In this document: positions 25,343-36,532 of the stretch, one piece after another
Position numbering within the stretch: the stretch's first letter is position 1
How the letters are laid out: every line of letters begins with the position of its first letter
DNA from: Plantago major
Taxonomy: Eukaryota > Streptophyta > Magnoliopsida > Lamiales > Plantaginaceae
Direction: 5' to 3'
Length of the DNA stretch: 64,000 bases
NCBI GenBank assembly: GCA_026545765.1
Contig: CM048842.1
Span: 67,494,371 to 67,558,370, forward strand
Notes under the pieces: model-generated
Seen by the model: only the letters and a program-made list of their open reading frames with translations
The model's database searches: none
Told to the model about the DNA's origin: nothing
Program-made: the position numbers and the translations under genes

Positions 25343-26051
25343 TAGGGGTGTAAGTGAAACGAACGTTCGTGAAAATTTCACGAAAAATTTCAGTCAACGC
25401 TCAGTTCGTGTTCGAGTTTGACCTAACCGAACAGTTCGTGAACATGTTCGTTAATAAACGAACACGAACACGAACATATAATTTATTGTTCGGTAGTTCG
25501 CGAACTGTTCGTGAACAAATTATATCTATAATAATTTTATATTATCTTATATATGGAGTATAATATTTCCTAACCTAATCTATCATTTCCATTTTACACA
25601 TAAGTTATAATACTTCCGCCGTCCCAAATTCATTTCCCCGCAGGCCGGACACAGATTTTAAGCTAAAAGTGAATAAAGTAGGAAATATGGTATTAAAGTA
25701 GGAAAGATGATGAATAAAGTAGGAGATATAGTGAATAACATGTGAGAGAGAATGAATAAGGTATGAGAGAGATTTTTCATTAAAAGAATGAGAAGTTCAA
25801 ATTGGGATGTCCCAAAATGGAATGTGGAAAGTTGAATTCGGGGCGGAGGAGGTATTTTCTAACCTAACCTACACAAAACCTGTAATAGTTCGCGAACTGT
25901 TCGTGAACATGTTGAAACCTTAACGAACTGAACATGAACAAGTATTGAGATGTTCGACGAACATGAACACGAACATGTACATGACATATATTAACGAACA
26001 AACGTTCGGTAAGGTTAATGTTCGGTTCGTTCGGTTCGAAATACACCCCTA
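25343..26051. mobile_element. Non-autonomous hAT-like element
   Basis: Terminal inverted repeats TAGGGGTGTA...TACACCCCTA are flanked by an exact 8-bp target duplication, GGTGCCCC (25335-25342 and 26052-26059), the hAT hallmark. The partner copia LTR shows the empty site. No transposase is present. Both subterminal regions are dense in GTTCG/CGAAC motifs, as expected for hAT transposase-binding repeats. It contains a nested Stowaway MITE. Confidence 0.9.
25611..25854. mobile_element. Stowaway-like MITE nested in the hAT element
   Basis: A 244-bp unit bordered by TA, starting TACTTCCGCCGTCCCAAATT and ending with the imperfect complement (GGGGCGGAGGAGGTA). The interior GAATAAAGTAGGAAATATGG-type repeats are those of the CTCCCTCCGTCCC MITE group. 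It is the third level of nesting. Confidence 0.8.
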
Positions 26052-26367
26052 GGTGCCCCTAAGGGCCCAAACTCTTAACCCAAGTCTTGGACTATTATTT
26101 AGTTCATTCTTTCTCAATTTTAGCCATGTGGGACTTCTCCCATTCCAACTCTGTGCATTCCATAACAATGCATCAACCAATACAATTTGAGTTTCAATTA
26201 CTCTTTCACCTTTCAATGAATTTTAGTAATTCTTTCTCAAGTGTCATCTAACACTATAGTAGATTATACACGGTAGAGGAAACTTCATTTCTAACGTGTG
26301 AGGCCCCTTTAGTTGAGGTGCAAAGTCATGGGCTAAATTATTTGGTGACTAAAATTCTAACACGTAC

Positions 26368-27597
26368 AACATGACAAATCACATATTTCTGAAATTGAAC
26401 CAATAAATGAAAACTTTTTATTGGCAAATGAACTAGAACCGCTGAATTGGGAGTTCCAAAAGGTGCGATGGGCCTCTACTCATTTGTCGCACTATTGTAA
26501 TAAACCGACCAACAGGGTGCATTTGCATTTGCAATGCCAAGAATAGAAACTAACAAATGAACAATTTGTCACGAGAAATACAAAAAACGATGAAGACTAA
26601 AGAGTACGTCAGTCCAGTCGTCGTCCATCAAATTAGAAATCCGTGACGTGCCCATTTCTCGTGCCCCTCTAACGGCACTTATACGGCACTCAGATTGCCA
26701 TGACAATCATGCGTGTTATACTAGCCGACTGTCACATAATTTGATCCGACCCGATTGTATTTGAGTTCTTGCTCACGAAGTTAACAAGCCTAAAATCAAG
26801 GTCTAACTCGAGGGACCTGAAAAAAGTATGAAATGATTATATAGTCTAGTATGCTTAATCCTACAAGCCTACAATAAACTTCGAATCATAATCAAACTTG
26901 ATTCATAAACCTTGGCATTTAAGGCGAGTGTTAACACCTTAACAAGTCGATTTAAATATTTGAACATACATTTTACACAAAAGGTGAATGTTTAACAGAA
27001 CTGATAATGTGACTGGTAACTGATTAACTAGTAATAACATAATTGATAAATCACCTTAGTTTAAAAAATCTACATAGAGAGGCCTCTCAAATAAGTCACT
27101 TGATTATCCACGTTAATGGCATTTAGTCATGTCAATGGGCTCAAACCAAACCAACCCAATTCACAAGGATGCAGCTGAACTACAACCGGAATCGGTCAGG
27201 AACCGCACCGATCAGACCGACCCGGTGCCCTTTTCTTTTCTTTTGAAAAAACATCTTCTATCTTGCTAGGTCCTGGGGCGAAATTTTCAACTAGGAAATT
27301 TATAATACACACACAAAATTTGTTTTATCCTACTAGTACTATGATCAAATATAATGAAGCCGACAATTAATGATCATCCATCTAGTACTAATCAATGACC
27401 ATCCATCTAGTACTAATGATCAAATATAATGAAGCCGACAATTAACAAGACCAACCTATTACACCTTAATCATGTTTAAGAATAGTCAAACTACTACTAA
27501 TGATAATAAACTACCACTAATACTAAATAACCCATCACAGTACTCCCATAATCATCTTCTTCATCAACAACTGTACCACATTAAAAGCAGCCCCAAG
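26368..27597. other. Intergenic, no gene seen
   Basis: No convincing frame. A 75-bp imperfect tandem duplication lies at 27341-27490 (ATGATCAAATATAATGAAGC repeated). The last eight bases, GCCCCAAG (27590-27597), are the left target duplication of MULE-1. Confidence 0.5.
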
Positions 27598-28290
27598 GGG
27601 TGTGTTAAACGCAACACAAATATCGTTAAACGCAACACAAATTTTTTATAAATTGACCGAAATGTCCCTATCTCAAAACAACACTTATATATTCAACAAA
27701 AAATCGAAAACGCACTTTTATGCAAATGTAAAAACATTAACACACACAATCTAACACATATAACAACACCAAACATAAATCGGACAAAAAAAAAATTCCG
27801 AATTTTTTTCATTTATACAAATACAAAAACATTAACATGCAATTGAACACGAATTAACAACACTAAACATAAATCGATAAAAAAAAAATTCGGAAAAAAT
27901 TTCGTTTAAACAATTCTTTCTTAAAAAATATAGAAGTAAATTTCGGAAAATATTTCGTTTATACAATTCCTCCTTTATCTTTAAAATTTTTTTTTTTTTT
28001 TTAAAATTTCATTTTTTCCCGGGTTTTTATAATCGCCGGAAAAATCGCAGCTTTCTAAAAGCCGGATTTTTCCAAGAGGAATCGCCGGAAAAATCCGATT
28101 AAAAATCGCCGGGATTTTTCCCGGCAGTTCCATACCCGGGAAAAAATGAATTTTTTTAAAAAAAAAAAAATTTTAAAGATAAAGGAGGAATTGTATAAAC
28201 GAAATATTTTCCGAAATTTACTTCTATATTTTTTAAGAAAGAATTGTTTAAACGAAATTTTTTCCGATTTTTTTTTTTACATTTATGTTT
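27598..28290. repeat. MULE-1 left terminal repeat with internal palindrome
   Basis: The outer ~275 bp are inverted-repeated at the right end. The next ~410 bp (about 27875-28290) fold back on themselves: a ~135-base left arm containing AATTTCGTTTAAACAATTC is complementary to the right arm. Between the arms is a GC-richer core with CCCGGG and several GCCGG/CCGGC blocks. Confidence 0.85.
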
Positions 28291-28566
28291 AGTCGTTAAT
28301 TTGTGTTGCATGTTAATGTTTCGAATCCGTTTGTTAACATTTGGCGTCGCGAGTTGCAAAAAACGCCCAAATTGCGTCGATTTTCCTCGAATTTTCACCT
28401 AATCCTTTTCATTTAGATCAAAACAATTCTTAGAACGGACAATTTGTTCACTACATTACTGAACCAATAATAGTGTTGGGAATTATGTCTTGGGTATTTA
28501 AACAGATACAAAACTTTGCTTACACACATTAGAAAGTAATATAATAGGCCGACTAATTTGATTTCA

Positions 28567-31110
28567 CTACACTGAAAACCATTGACGTAACCTAACGGAA
28601 TAATGTTGCAGCCAATGCATTGTTCTTTGTTCTGTGTAGGTTCGCCATGTCGGAAAGAGTAGTGGAAGTGGACATTCACGGACAACGCGCAGTCGAATAT
28701 AGTGACTATTACTGACAAACCCGACTGTCCACTCTTGGTTTGCCTGTGGAGGGTCCGGAGCTGCTGAGTCTAGGTCGGTACGACATTCCAAGGGCAAGTA
28801 TGTGGTAGATCCATGAAAAACATATGTGACGAACACCCGTTGATATGTCGTTGCTGTTAGTAGGCCCATATCTGGGAGTGTAAACCAATACTGGTTGTCG
28901 CATGGTCCTGCAAACCAGCTGAGTGCACTTATTATTTCGCTGACCCGTGCTGCCCCCATCTCCGCGATGTATAGTTGTGTGTGGTTTGCCAACTCCTCAA
29001 TAAGATCACCCCTAACGCGCAGCCACTCTGTTTGTTCTCCGTACTGGAGTTGTGCTATACATCTGTATCCACAATTGCCATCGCTGACGCCACTCAACCT
29101 CGAATGTTGCGCAGACCTTGTGGTGGCATCGACTTTGATAGATGAATGACGGACTGCACTTGAATTCGCATGCATTGTTAGTGTTGCCAGTCCGCTGAGA
29201 TTGGTTAGCGGTTTGATCCTCCCAGCTGGACGGGATCCTGCTCCCAAGTGCTCGGGGCTGTCTCCCAGCTTTCTTCTTGTGTCTGATTGGTGGTTCCTCC
29301 AGATACGTGTATGTAGATGCGGATCCATCCGAATCGATAATTGATCGGAGTTCGTCCTCACTGGCAGACTCCCTACGGTCCCTGTACCAATCATCAAACT
29401 TCGCGTCTGCATACTGTTGCCTAGTCTGGTATGGTTCCCCCATATGAAGCGTACGCCAGAACTGGTGGATATTTTTAGTGGGAAAGATGCACTTCCTTGT
29501 CACACTCTTCAGTTGCAATTCACATGCGCATGGTAGTCCCCAACTGGTACGCAAAGCATGGTCACATTCACCTGGATCAACGTTGGCTCTTTCCTGAACA
29601 ATTTTCTTAATGGCAAGATGTGAAACCACACCTCCTAGCTTGCGAAAGATCCCACGATCCGTGACGTGAGGATGTTTCGTGTGTGCTTTCTCAAACTCTG
29701 AGCGGATTGCATCAAAATGCATTTCAAGTAGTCGATGCAGCTTCGGGAACTTTCTGTGGAACTTTGAGTTCGAAGTCCCCATCCAATACTTGTACCTCGA
29801 AAAGACTTCGACTTCGCAACCAATTTACATTGTTGAATGTCGCTTGGAACTTACTCTAATTAAATGATCACAGTGCATTAAGAAATAAACTTAATTACAA
29901 AAATGAATTACCTGTTCGTCGTTTGAGTTCCAAAGTGCAGGATGTATTTCGTCCAAGCGTTTACGAATCGGTCGTGGTATGGGTCCAACCAAATTCTCCT
30001 ACAGTACGCCATGATCGCGGGTTGCTTCCTCCAGGCCTCGGCCATTTCGCAGACCTCCTCATACTCTTCCTGAGTATTAGCTTTGACGATCCGTTGCCAC
30101 CTTGTAGTCCGCATGTGCATTTCTTGGTTCCCCCATGACTTTACTTACATATGCTGCACATCCTTAGAAATGTGCCTCCACAACGTGAGATGTGATGCCT
30201 CCGAAATACCTCTTTATGGCACACATTGGCTAACTCTCCGTCTGTCACGAATACCTGGCAAGACACCACATTACGTAAAATACCAATCGTAAGCCCCCAC
30301 ACATAACTTGCTGTCTTCTCGTTCGAGACGAAAATGAAAGCTATGTGGTAGTTTTGCCCAGTTGGTAAAATGTCAATCACTTCGACCAATGGCATGTCGT
30401 ACAAATTCGTCTTGTACGTAGCATCCATGAGGACAACTTCAGGGAACAAAGTGATCATTGACTTCGTGTTCGGATGAGCTAAGAAAATCCACCCAATATG
30501 TCGATGCAATTTGTTTGATTGCATAATATATGTAATCGTGCCGCAACAAATGGATAAAATATTCCATGGGATCCATCTCGCCCATCTCCGTACGCTGATC
30601 TTTCTGGTCAGCATTGTATATATGTTGTAAAGTACTGCAGTTTTTCGGAAATTCTTGTTGGAGTTGTACAAGCGTTGCTCTGAGTCATACCGAACGCAAC
30701 ATTTGAACCACTCGCAAGTGCTCTTCCGGTCAACTTCAGCCGACGTGTGCGGTGGGGTATTTACCGAGTTTGTGATTGTGCCGTTGGTGCGTCTTTTACC
30801 TCAATCCGATTACCGGTTGCCCTTCATGCGGCTTCACCGAAATGGGCAAGATTGTTTTTGTCGGTTGAATTTCTAGATATTGCATCCGGTTCGTTGAGTC
30901 GTGACCAGGCACCACCGGACTCACAACCCATGTACACGTTGTTTTCTCTAGAATGCGTGATCGCGAAGAACATATTGTTTTCCGCCCAATAATACGAACC
31001 AAAGCTTCGCTTCAATTCGAGAGTCGAAAATCTCTAGTTATGAAAATATCCGTGCGATGCAGGTATTCATCGATCGTAGACGAATCACTTGAATAACTCA
31101 TAATATACTT
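28567..31110 (-). pseudogene. MULE-1 transposase with C-terminal OTU protease, frameshifted
   Basis: From the right: an N-terminal zinc-binding-like region (NNVYMGCESGGAW, near 30940), then the MULE DDE core with MDATYKTNLYDMPLVEVI (30430) and VFVTDGELANVC (30260), and a C-terminal segment ending in the swim-like ELQLK region (29520). The frame then shifts near 29150-29200 into an OTU-type cysteine protease: SDGNCGYRCIAQLQYG with the catalytic Cys codon at 29071-29073, and a downstream HYIRLRV His motif. Mutator elements cut and paste DNA. OTU proteases usually remove ubiquitin, and the role here is unknown. At least three frame changes are needed, so a full protein is not made. Confidence 0.85.
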
Positions 31111-31472
31111 ATGTGGATGTAATGGGATTTTTAATGGTAGTGTTTAGATTTTAAATATTCGGAATGTTGTTTGGGAATGGAAATGTGTTTGGGGTTATAT
31201 TAATTGCGTTGCTATGTTGTGTACTGCCAGAAGTACTTGTGAAAGATTTATAGAAGATATAAGTTTGTCCCCAAATGAATTTAGGGGAATTTTTCCCCAA
31301 AACAACAAAACCATCCACATAAGACATTACTGGGAAATTTTGTCTCATCAGAAGGATCGCCATCCTTCTGAGCGGACAAATTCTACCATCAGCGGAAGTC
31401 ATCGCTTCTCCCCAAAATGTATTAGCATAAATTTCGTAACTGCTCGTGAATTTTGCGTCTGAATGAATTCTC

Positions 31473-31480
31473 TATATAAA
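31473..31480 (+). promoter_or_regulatory. TATA box of the MULE-1 PMD gene
   Basis: TATATAAA lies 87 bases before the ATG at 31567, in the 450-bp space between the divergent transposase and PMD starts. Inferred from sequence and position only. Confidence 0.4.
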
Positions 31481-31566
31481 TGCCTAGTTTCGTTTCAATA
31501 TTATATAACCAACTTCTTTATTACATACTTCAGTATTATTCGCAAACTACTCGGTGTTTAGCAACC

Positions 31567-32389
31567 ATGTGGAAGGTACTTTTTACGTGCATAAATTAAT
31601 TAACCCAATACCATTCCAATTTCTACAGTACTTCAATTTTAGGGAAACTTTATTGTTTTTGTATGATTTGTAACGTGTATACTCTTCTCAATTTCCTACA
31701 GAGATTTACTAAGGGCGGTGGATCCAAAGATGGTGGTGATGGGGATAAAAGACGGGGCAAAAGGAACGTAACTGGACACCTTTTGGACTTGTGGCGGAAG
31801 AAGCAGTCCCTATTTCTCAATATAGGGGAATTATTCATTGTCTAAAGGTTACAGAGGCTTACATGCCAGACCGCGTTATGCGGCAGTTCGGGTACCCCCA
31901 ATTCATTCCTACAGAACCAATAAAGCCTGTGCAAGTACAAAGGCCAGCACAACCCTCTCTGTATCGCTGTTCTCATGCTGTCCGAGACTCATTTGACGAC
32001 TTTCACACATCTCGATGTAATTTTCATCAACAAACAATTCGAGTGCATTTTGGACATCAAACAATTCCGGCGTACCAAGACTGGTTTCGACAACGTACAC
32101 ATATGCAAGTGACCCGCCCAGAGAGATTTCATCCGAGACAACAATTCCAACCGGCAGACATGGATCCTAGCGTGGTATGTTTCCTACATATTCTAAATAT
32201 ATACATACACGACGTTTGTTCCGAATGTCAAAATCTTTATTTGTGTGTGTTTTTAATCTGTAGAGGCTACGATTGATCGCTGCTTTGATGGGACGCATAA
32301 CTCGACAAAACAAACATAATATGGAGGCGTATTTATTCGCAATTGTCGATGAAGTTTGCGAACACTTACAAGATTTAATTATGCATTAA
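31567..32389 (+). pseudogene. MULE-1 plant mobile domain (PMD) gene remnant
   Basis: PMD (aminotransferase-like) proteins occur as host MAIN/MAIL factors and inside plant transposons. A possible first exon is 31567-31575 (donor GTACTT), then 31702-32174 and 32264-32389, with GT-AG borders. The recognisable part is NWTPFGLVAEEAVPIS, then GIIHCLKVTEAYMPDRVMRQ, ending EAYLFAIVDEVCEHL before TAA. The frame set by the first ATG runs instead into a stop at 31843, so the start and PMD body are out of register. Only the C-terminal part of a PMD is present. MULE-2 holds a homologue with the same MPDRVMRQFGY motif. Confidence 0.75.
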
Positions 32390-32742
32390 GTATCAAGTGT
32401 TTCACATCAAATTAGTCGGGCTATTGTATTTCATATTCTAGTTGTATTGTATTACAAATCAACGTTTTATATTTGTTTAGATAGCCAAGACCTAATTCGA
32501 AACACACATTTCAGTAATGCAGTGAAGAAACTGCCGGTTCAAAACTATATTTAAATATTTAACAAAAATCGAAAAAAAACAAATAAATGCCCGATCCAAT
32601 CATTTCAAACAGATTTTCATCTAAATAATTTGCAAAATTATAAGTCAATTCGAAAACACATAAAAATAAATAGAAAAATTATATATATAATCGATTTGTC
32701 AAAAAAAAAAATTCATTCAATCGGGTTTGAAATAATTAAACA

Positions 32743-33302
32743 ACGATAAAAAAAAAATTCGGAAAAAATTTCGTTTAAACAATTCTTTCTTAAAAAATAT
32801 AGAAGTAAATTTCGGAAAATATTTCGTTTATACAATTCCTCCTTTATCTTTTAAATTTTTTTTTTTTAAAAAATTCATTTTCTCCCGGGGAAGAAACTGC
32901 CGGGAAAAAATGAAATTTAAAAAAAAAAAAAAAAATTTTAAAGATAAAGGAGGAATTGTATAAACGAAATATTTTCCGAAATTTACTTCTATATTTTTTA
33001 AGAAAGAATTGTTTAAACGAAATTTTTTCCGAATTTTTTTTTTATCGATTTATGTTTAGTGTTGTTAATTCGTGTTCAATTGCATGTTAATGTTTTTGTA
33101 TTTGTATAAATGAAAAAAATTCGGAATTTTTTTTTTGTCCGATTTATGATTGGTGTTGTTATATGTGTTAGATTGTGTGTTAATGTTTTTACATTTGCAT
33201 AAAAGTGCGTTTTCGATTTTTTGTTGAATATATAAGTGTTGTTTTGAGATAGGAGCATTTCGGTCAATTTATAAAAAATTTGTGTTGCGTTTAACATAGG
33301 TG
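32743..33302. repeat. MULE-1 right terminal repeat with internal palindrome
   Basis: Mirror of the left terminus. The outer ~250 bp match the left end, and 32743-33050 is a second palindrome with the same arms (AATTTCGTTTAAACAATTC) but a much shorter core, CTCCCGGGGAAGAAACTGCC and flanks. Confidence 0.85.
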
Positions 33303-33310
33303 GCCCCAAG

Positions 33311-33984
33311 TCATTCTAAGATGCACCATGCACCCCGACTACATATCCATATCCTATAAAAGCTGCCACGATACACGTTTGTAATATACAAGTAGAAATT
33401 CATACCTTTGAAAATTCAACTAATACACAGAAACCAATATGCATATTTTTAAATACATAATTCATGCAAAATATCATTTCATTGATTTGAGAGAAAGTGT
33501 TACATTTGAAACTTTAGGTCATTGTTTTGAGTTGACCACAATACTTCATAACGATAAAAATAAATAATTTAATAAAATCATATAATAAAAATTTAATTAC
33601 TAAATTTTCATTATATAATTTTAATAATTTATTTATTAATATCGTTTAATAGTAAATTGTGGTCAAACACGGAGACAGTTGACCGCAAAATAGTAAAATG
33701 TAACACTTTTTCTGAAATGGAGGGAGTAATATTCTAAAGCACGACAAACTGAGAGAGTAGCCAATCGTATACAAAAAACATACTCTACAAAACAACTTTA
33801 AATGAAGCAAAAAATCGTACAAACAATTACAAGAACATGAAGATCCACCAAACTCACATGGAACTTAGAAGTTGATCCAACAACTCTAGATCTAGATGAA
33901 AAACCTCCATTCCTCCAGCATTGCACTTTGAAAGAAAAAATCGGGAATCACAAATCGACATTATTCTTCGAACTATAAACACAT
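33311..33984. other. Intergenic with a probable MITE
   Basis: At about 33487-33727 imperfect inverted ends (GAGAAAGTGTTACATTTG and the complement of AAAATGTAACACTTTTTC, followed by GGAGGGAGTA) enclose 240 AT-rich bases, consistent with a small MITE. No coding sequence is seen. Confidence 0.45.
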
Positions 33985-34546
33985 TGATGTGGTATAAAAA
34001 CGGTTAACTCTGGAACAAACAGATTATATAAATCAAAAGTGCTGGTTGGATATAAATTAGCCGAGTAAATTACAAAGTAGTATGTTGATGGTTTGTTAAC
34101 CTCTTTAATGTGAATAAATGCTCTTGTATTTATAGGAGAACTTCCGGGGGACAGACCTCTGACCTAGCCGGAGGTTGGTCGCACGGTGGTCGGAGGTTGG
34201 TCGGAGCAATCACCTTGTAATACGTGGAATCGTAGCAAGGTGGCGCGTTTAGATCACGCGGAGACTTGGGATCTCTAGGAGGTCGGCTCCTATTGAGGTC
34301 GACAGATCTCTATTCTTTCTCCCAGATGAACTTCCTGATTTCTCGTATGAGGTTGCCTGGTCGGACCTACTTAGATAGGGTTGACCTGACCAGAAGTGTA
34401 TCATGTCTTGATCTCTAAGCCACTCCTTCTTCCAAGTCAGAGAGGTCAGCTTTCTTGAGTAGTGTCTCCTCGGCTTTGTAGTCGGATTGTGTTCGAGTTC
34501 GTATTGATACGCGAATTAGTAGGTAGGGACTCATTTGTATATATCA
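33985..34546 (-). repeat. Tat element 3' LTR (562 bp)
   Basis: Pairs with 47478-48065. The minus strand carries a TATAAATA box near 34130. It is followed on the internal side by the polypurine tract (34547-34565). Confidence 0.92.
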
Positions 34547-34565
34547 TAAGTCCCCTCCCCCCGTT
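34547..34565 (-). other. Polypurine tract of the Tat element
   Basis: On the minus strand AACGGGGGGAGGGGACTTA directly precedes the 3' LTR, the position and composition of the plus-strand primer of an LTR retrotransposon. Confidence 0.8.
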
Positions 34566-34774
34566 TCCAAGTATCTTAGTAGAAGATAGTTGAGGAACTG
34601 TAAAGTAGCATTTGCTTTTGATCTACTCGGCTTTTGGTAATCTCTTCCTGAGTTCTGATTCCTGAGAGAGTGTGACCCGATGAGAGAAACGGGCCATTGA
34701 CCCAGTGATTCTTTAGCCCATTGGGCCGGAGCCTGGCTTGCCCAAGGGACGGCCCATTCGTATTAACTGTAACC

Positions 34775-34817
34775 GGACACGTGGCAATACCCCAGCGACA
34801 CTTGACTCCTATAAATA
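34775..34817 (+). promoter_or_regulatory. G-box plus TATA cassette, copy A
   Basis: GGACACGTGGC (34775-34785) and TATAAATA (34810-34817) lie 25 bases apart on the plus strand, inside the Tat element and opposite to its own transcription. No good frame follows at once. The same cassette recurs at 35855. Confidence 0.5.
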
Positions 34818-35854
34818 CTCGAGTAGAAAGCAACATTTTCACTCAATCCATCTAAAGCTTGTTCCTCGGCTTTCCCCTTCTTTTTTATGAAGTGCCCCCG
34901 TTGGGTAGTGTGCAGAGCTTAGAGGTCGGCTTCTTTTTGGTACCTCATTATTAGTTAGTCTCTGTTTCAGACAGCCGGTGAGAGTCGAACCGACAAAAGT
35001 TCTTCCTTTGAGGTCAGAGCTTTTCCCGGGTCGGCTCTTGACCGGCTGCCTTAAGCGGAAGACTTCTCTGAGCCCAGTTGACCTTGGCTCGGTGATCTGG
35101 TAGGAGCCGACCCAACCAGAGTTCTTCTTTCGGGATAGAGCTCTAGTTGGGTCGCTCTTAACCAAATGACCGAGGCGGTCAGTACAACGAGGTCGGCTAC
35201 CTTTACTTGTGTTCCAGGTATGTTCTCTTATCCTTTCCTCGGGTGAGGTTGGCTTCAGCCGACCTTACCTGACAATTTAGTAAGGAAGTTTTATTGGCGT
35301 TTGGTAGGTTCAGTTAAGATTCCTTCTTTTCGATATTCTCTAGGCATCCGATGAAGTGGATGAAGTGGTACTTTGAAAATTAGTTCTCTGGTGTGAGTTC
35401 GGTTGACTCTATTTCTCATGAGCAAGGACAAGTTACAAAAGGCCCACAAATCCCAACATTTTCTCATGAGGCCGATCTTATCGGACCGCTCGAGAGCTTT
35501 GTGAGATATTTTAGCTGGCGGGGAGAGCCTTTGGTATCGGCTGTCTGTTTCCAGATTCTATATCTCGCAGAGCTCAGGCGGTCCGATCAGCTCCTTCAAA
35601 CTCTTGGCGATTTCTTGTTTCAATCGTAACCGAGGGCTTGCACAGGTATAACTTCCTCAAATATTTGAACTGGGCGGGGTCGGCTTTGATTGACCTTGCC
35701 CATCCGACCACAGTACAAAAATTGTTGTAGCAGGTTTTACTTGGCCTCGGGTGATATTAATACCGACCCTGTGTGATGTTATAGAAAGGGCTATGTGAAG
35801 TGGTATCGTCGCCATTATTACTGCGTCCTTTCATCTTTCGAACCGTCGGATGGT

Positions 35855-35897
35855 GGACACGTGGCGTGATCGTAGGGATTCTTCGTTCCTATAAATA
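35855..35897 (+). promoter_or_regulatory. G-box plus TATA cassette, copy B
   Basis: GGACACGTGGC (35855-35865) and CTATAAATA (TATA at 35890-35897) have the same spacing as copy A. The TATA is 75 bases before an ATG at 35965, so this is a plausible promoter for the antisense gene block. Confidence 0.55.
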
Positions 35898-35964
35898 GGG
35901 ATATGGTAATTCCTCCTTTCTCACTTTTTTTATCTTTCCTTTCTTCTGCCTTTCCTTTTCTAGG

Positions 35965-36335
35965 ATGTCAGATTCCTTTAGGATGTCGGAAGCCGCCCGA
36001 GAATCTGCAAGCCGAGCTAGGCAACTTCACTGGAAAACTTCGACTTTGGAGACTCAGATGATCCCGAGTACGATTGCTGTCGGCACTGGATAAATTGTGC
36101 CTGCGGAAATATGCACCCTCCGATTTATTATGGTGAAGGCACAGTGGATGACCCAATCATCCTTGACCCAGAAGGTGATCCCCCTTTGTGCCCGGTGGTC
36201 ATCAGGAGGCGAGCCGAGGAAGAGAGAGAGCGGATGCTGAAGATGATCCGTAGGAGGATCCGAATGCAGCAGCAAGCTCGTCGGGCTCAAGGTGGTGGCT
36301 CGGAATCTCAAGGCTCAACCTCGGGAATCCACTGA
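35965..36335 (+). pseudogene. Small acidic/basic ORF of the Tat antisense block
   Basis: An ATG frame at 35965 (MSDSFRMSEAARESASRARQ) would have to shift near 36025 to enter a second frame containing DPEYDCCRHWINCACGN, an acidic stretch (DDPIILDPEGDPPLCPVV), and a basic helix rich in Arg/Gln ending at TGA 36335. The second frame can start independently at the ATG at 36111. I do not recognise the product. The Cys/His cluster may bind metal. It lies downstream of promoter cassette B and upstream of the larger antisense gene. Confidence 0.4.
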
Positions 36336-36358
36336 AGGGAGAATGCGGGGTATGCCCC

Positions 36359-36532
36359 GTAGGCATATGTACGGTCCTCGGACCTTGAAAAGTATTTTCC
36401 GTTTTTCGAATGTTCGGATGATTTTTCTAATGAAATTTGAACTGTAGGCATATGTACGGTCCTCGGACCTTGAAAAGTTGTACTTTCCGTTTCTCGAATG
36501 TTCGGATAATTTTCTAATGAAATTTGAACTGA
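36359..36532. repeat. 85-bp tandem duplication
   Basis: Two adjacent units beginning GTAGGCATATGTACGGTCCT at 36359 and 36444, with a few base differences, follow the small antisense ORF. Confidence 0.8.

Larger units (their letters stand above)
19902..26362 (-). mobile_element. Ty1/copia LTR retrotransposon, defective
   Basis: The element runs on the minus strand and is flanked by CGTAC on both sides (19897-19901 and 26363-26367), a perfect 5-bp target duplication. Its order is 5' LTR (24767-26362), gag, protease, pre-integrase, integrase, reverse transcriptase, RNase H, 3' LTR (19902-20865). The integrase-before-RT order identifies copia. The LTR begins TGTTAGAATTTT on its own strand. The last ~48 bases of the 5' LTR, the tRNA primer site and the first codons of gag are missing at about 24767, so it cannot prime its own replication. 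Frameshifts, stops, an integrase deletion and a 92-bp duplication add to this. Confidence 0.93.
24767..26362 (-). repeat. Copia 5' LTR, truncated and interrupted
   Basis: Matches the 3' LTR from TAAGGAGATTAG to the terminal CTAACA, except that it lacks the 48-base outer end next to gag and contains a 709-bp insertion plus duplicated GGTGCCCC. A minus-strand TATA-like box (CTATAAATAGG) lies near 25020. Confidence 0.9.
27598..33302. mobile_element. Mutator-like element MULE-1 with OTU and PMD genes
   Basis: A 5.7-kb element with long terminal inverted repeats that begin TGTTAAACGCAACACAAA at each end. GCCCCAAG flanks it on both sides (27590-27597 and 33303-33310; a ninth base mismatches), close to the 9-bp duplication of Mutator elements. 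Inside, a transposase plus OTU protease remnant runs left on the minus strand (about 31110 to 28567) and a PMD gene remnant runs right on the plus strand (31567-32389). The two are divergent, with about 450 bp between their starts. Frameshifts in both coding units make it non-autonomous. Confidence 0.9.

Noticed and set aside
28013-28146. CCCGGG/GCCGG-rich core as a CRISPR-like or satellite array
   Set aside because: The repeats are irregular and belong to the palindrome core of a MULE terminus in plant nuclear DNA.
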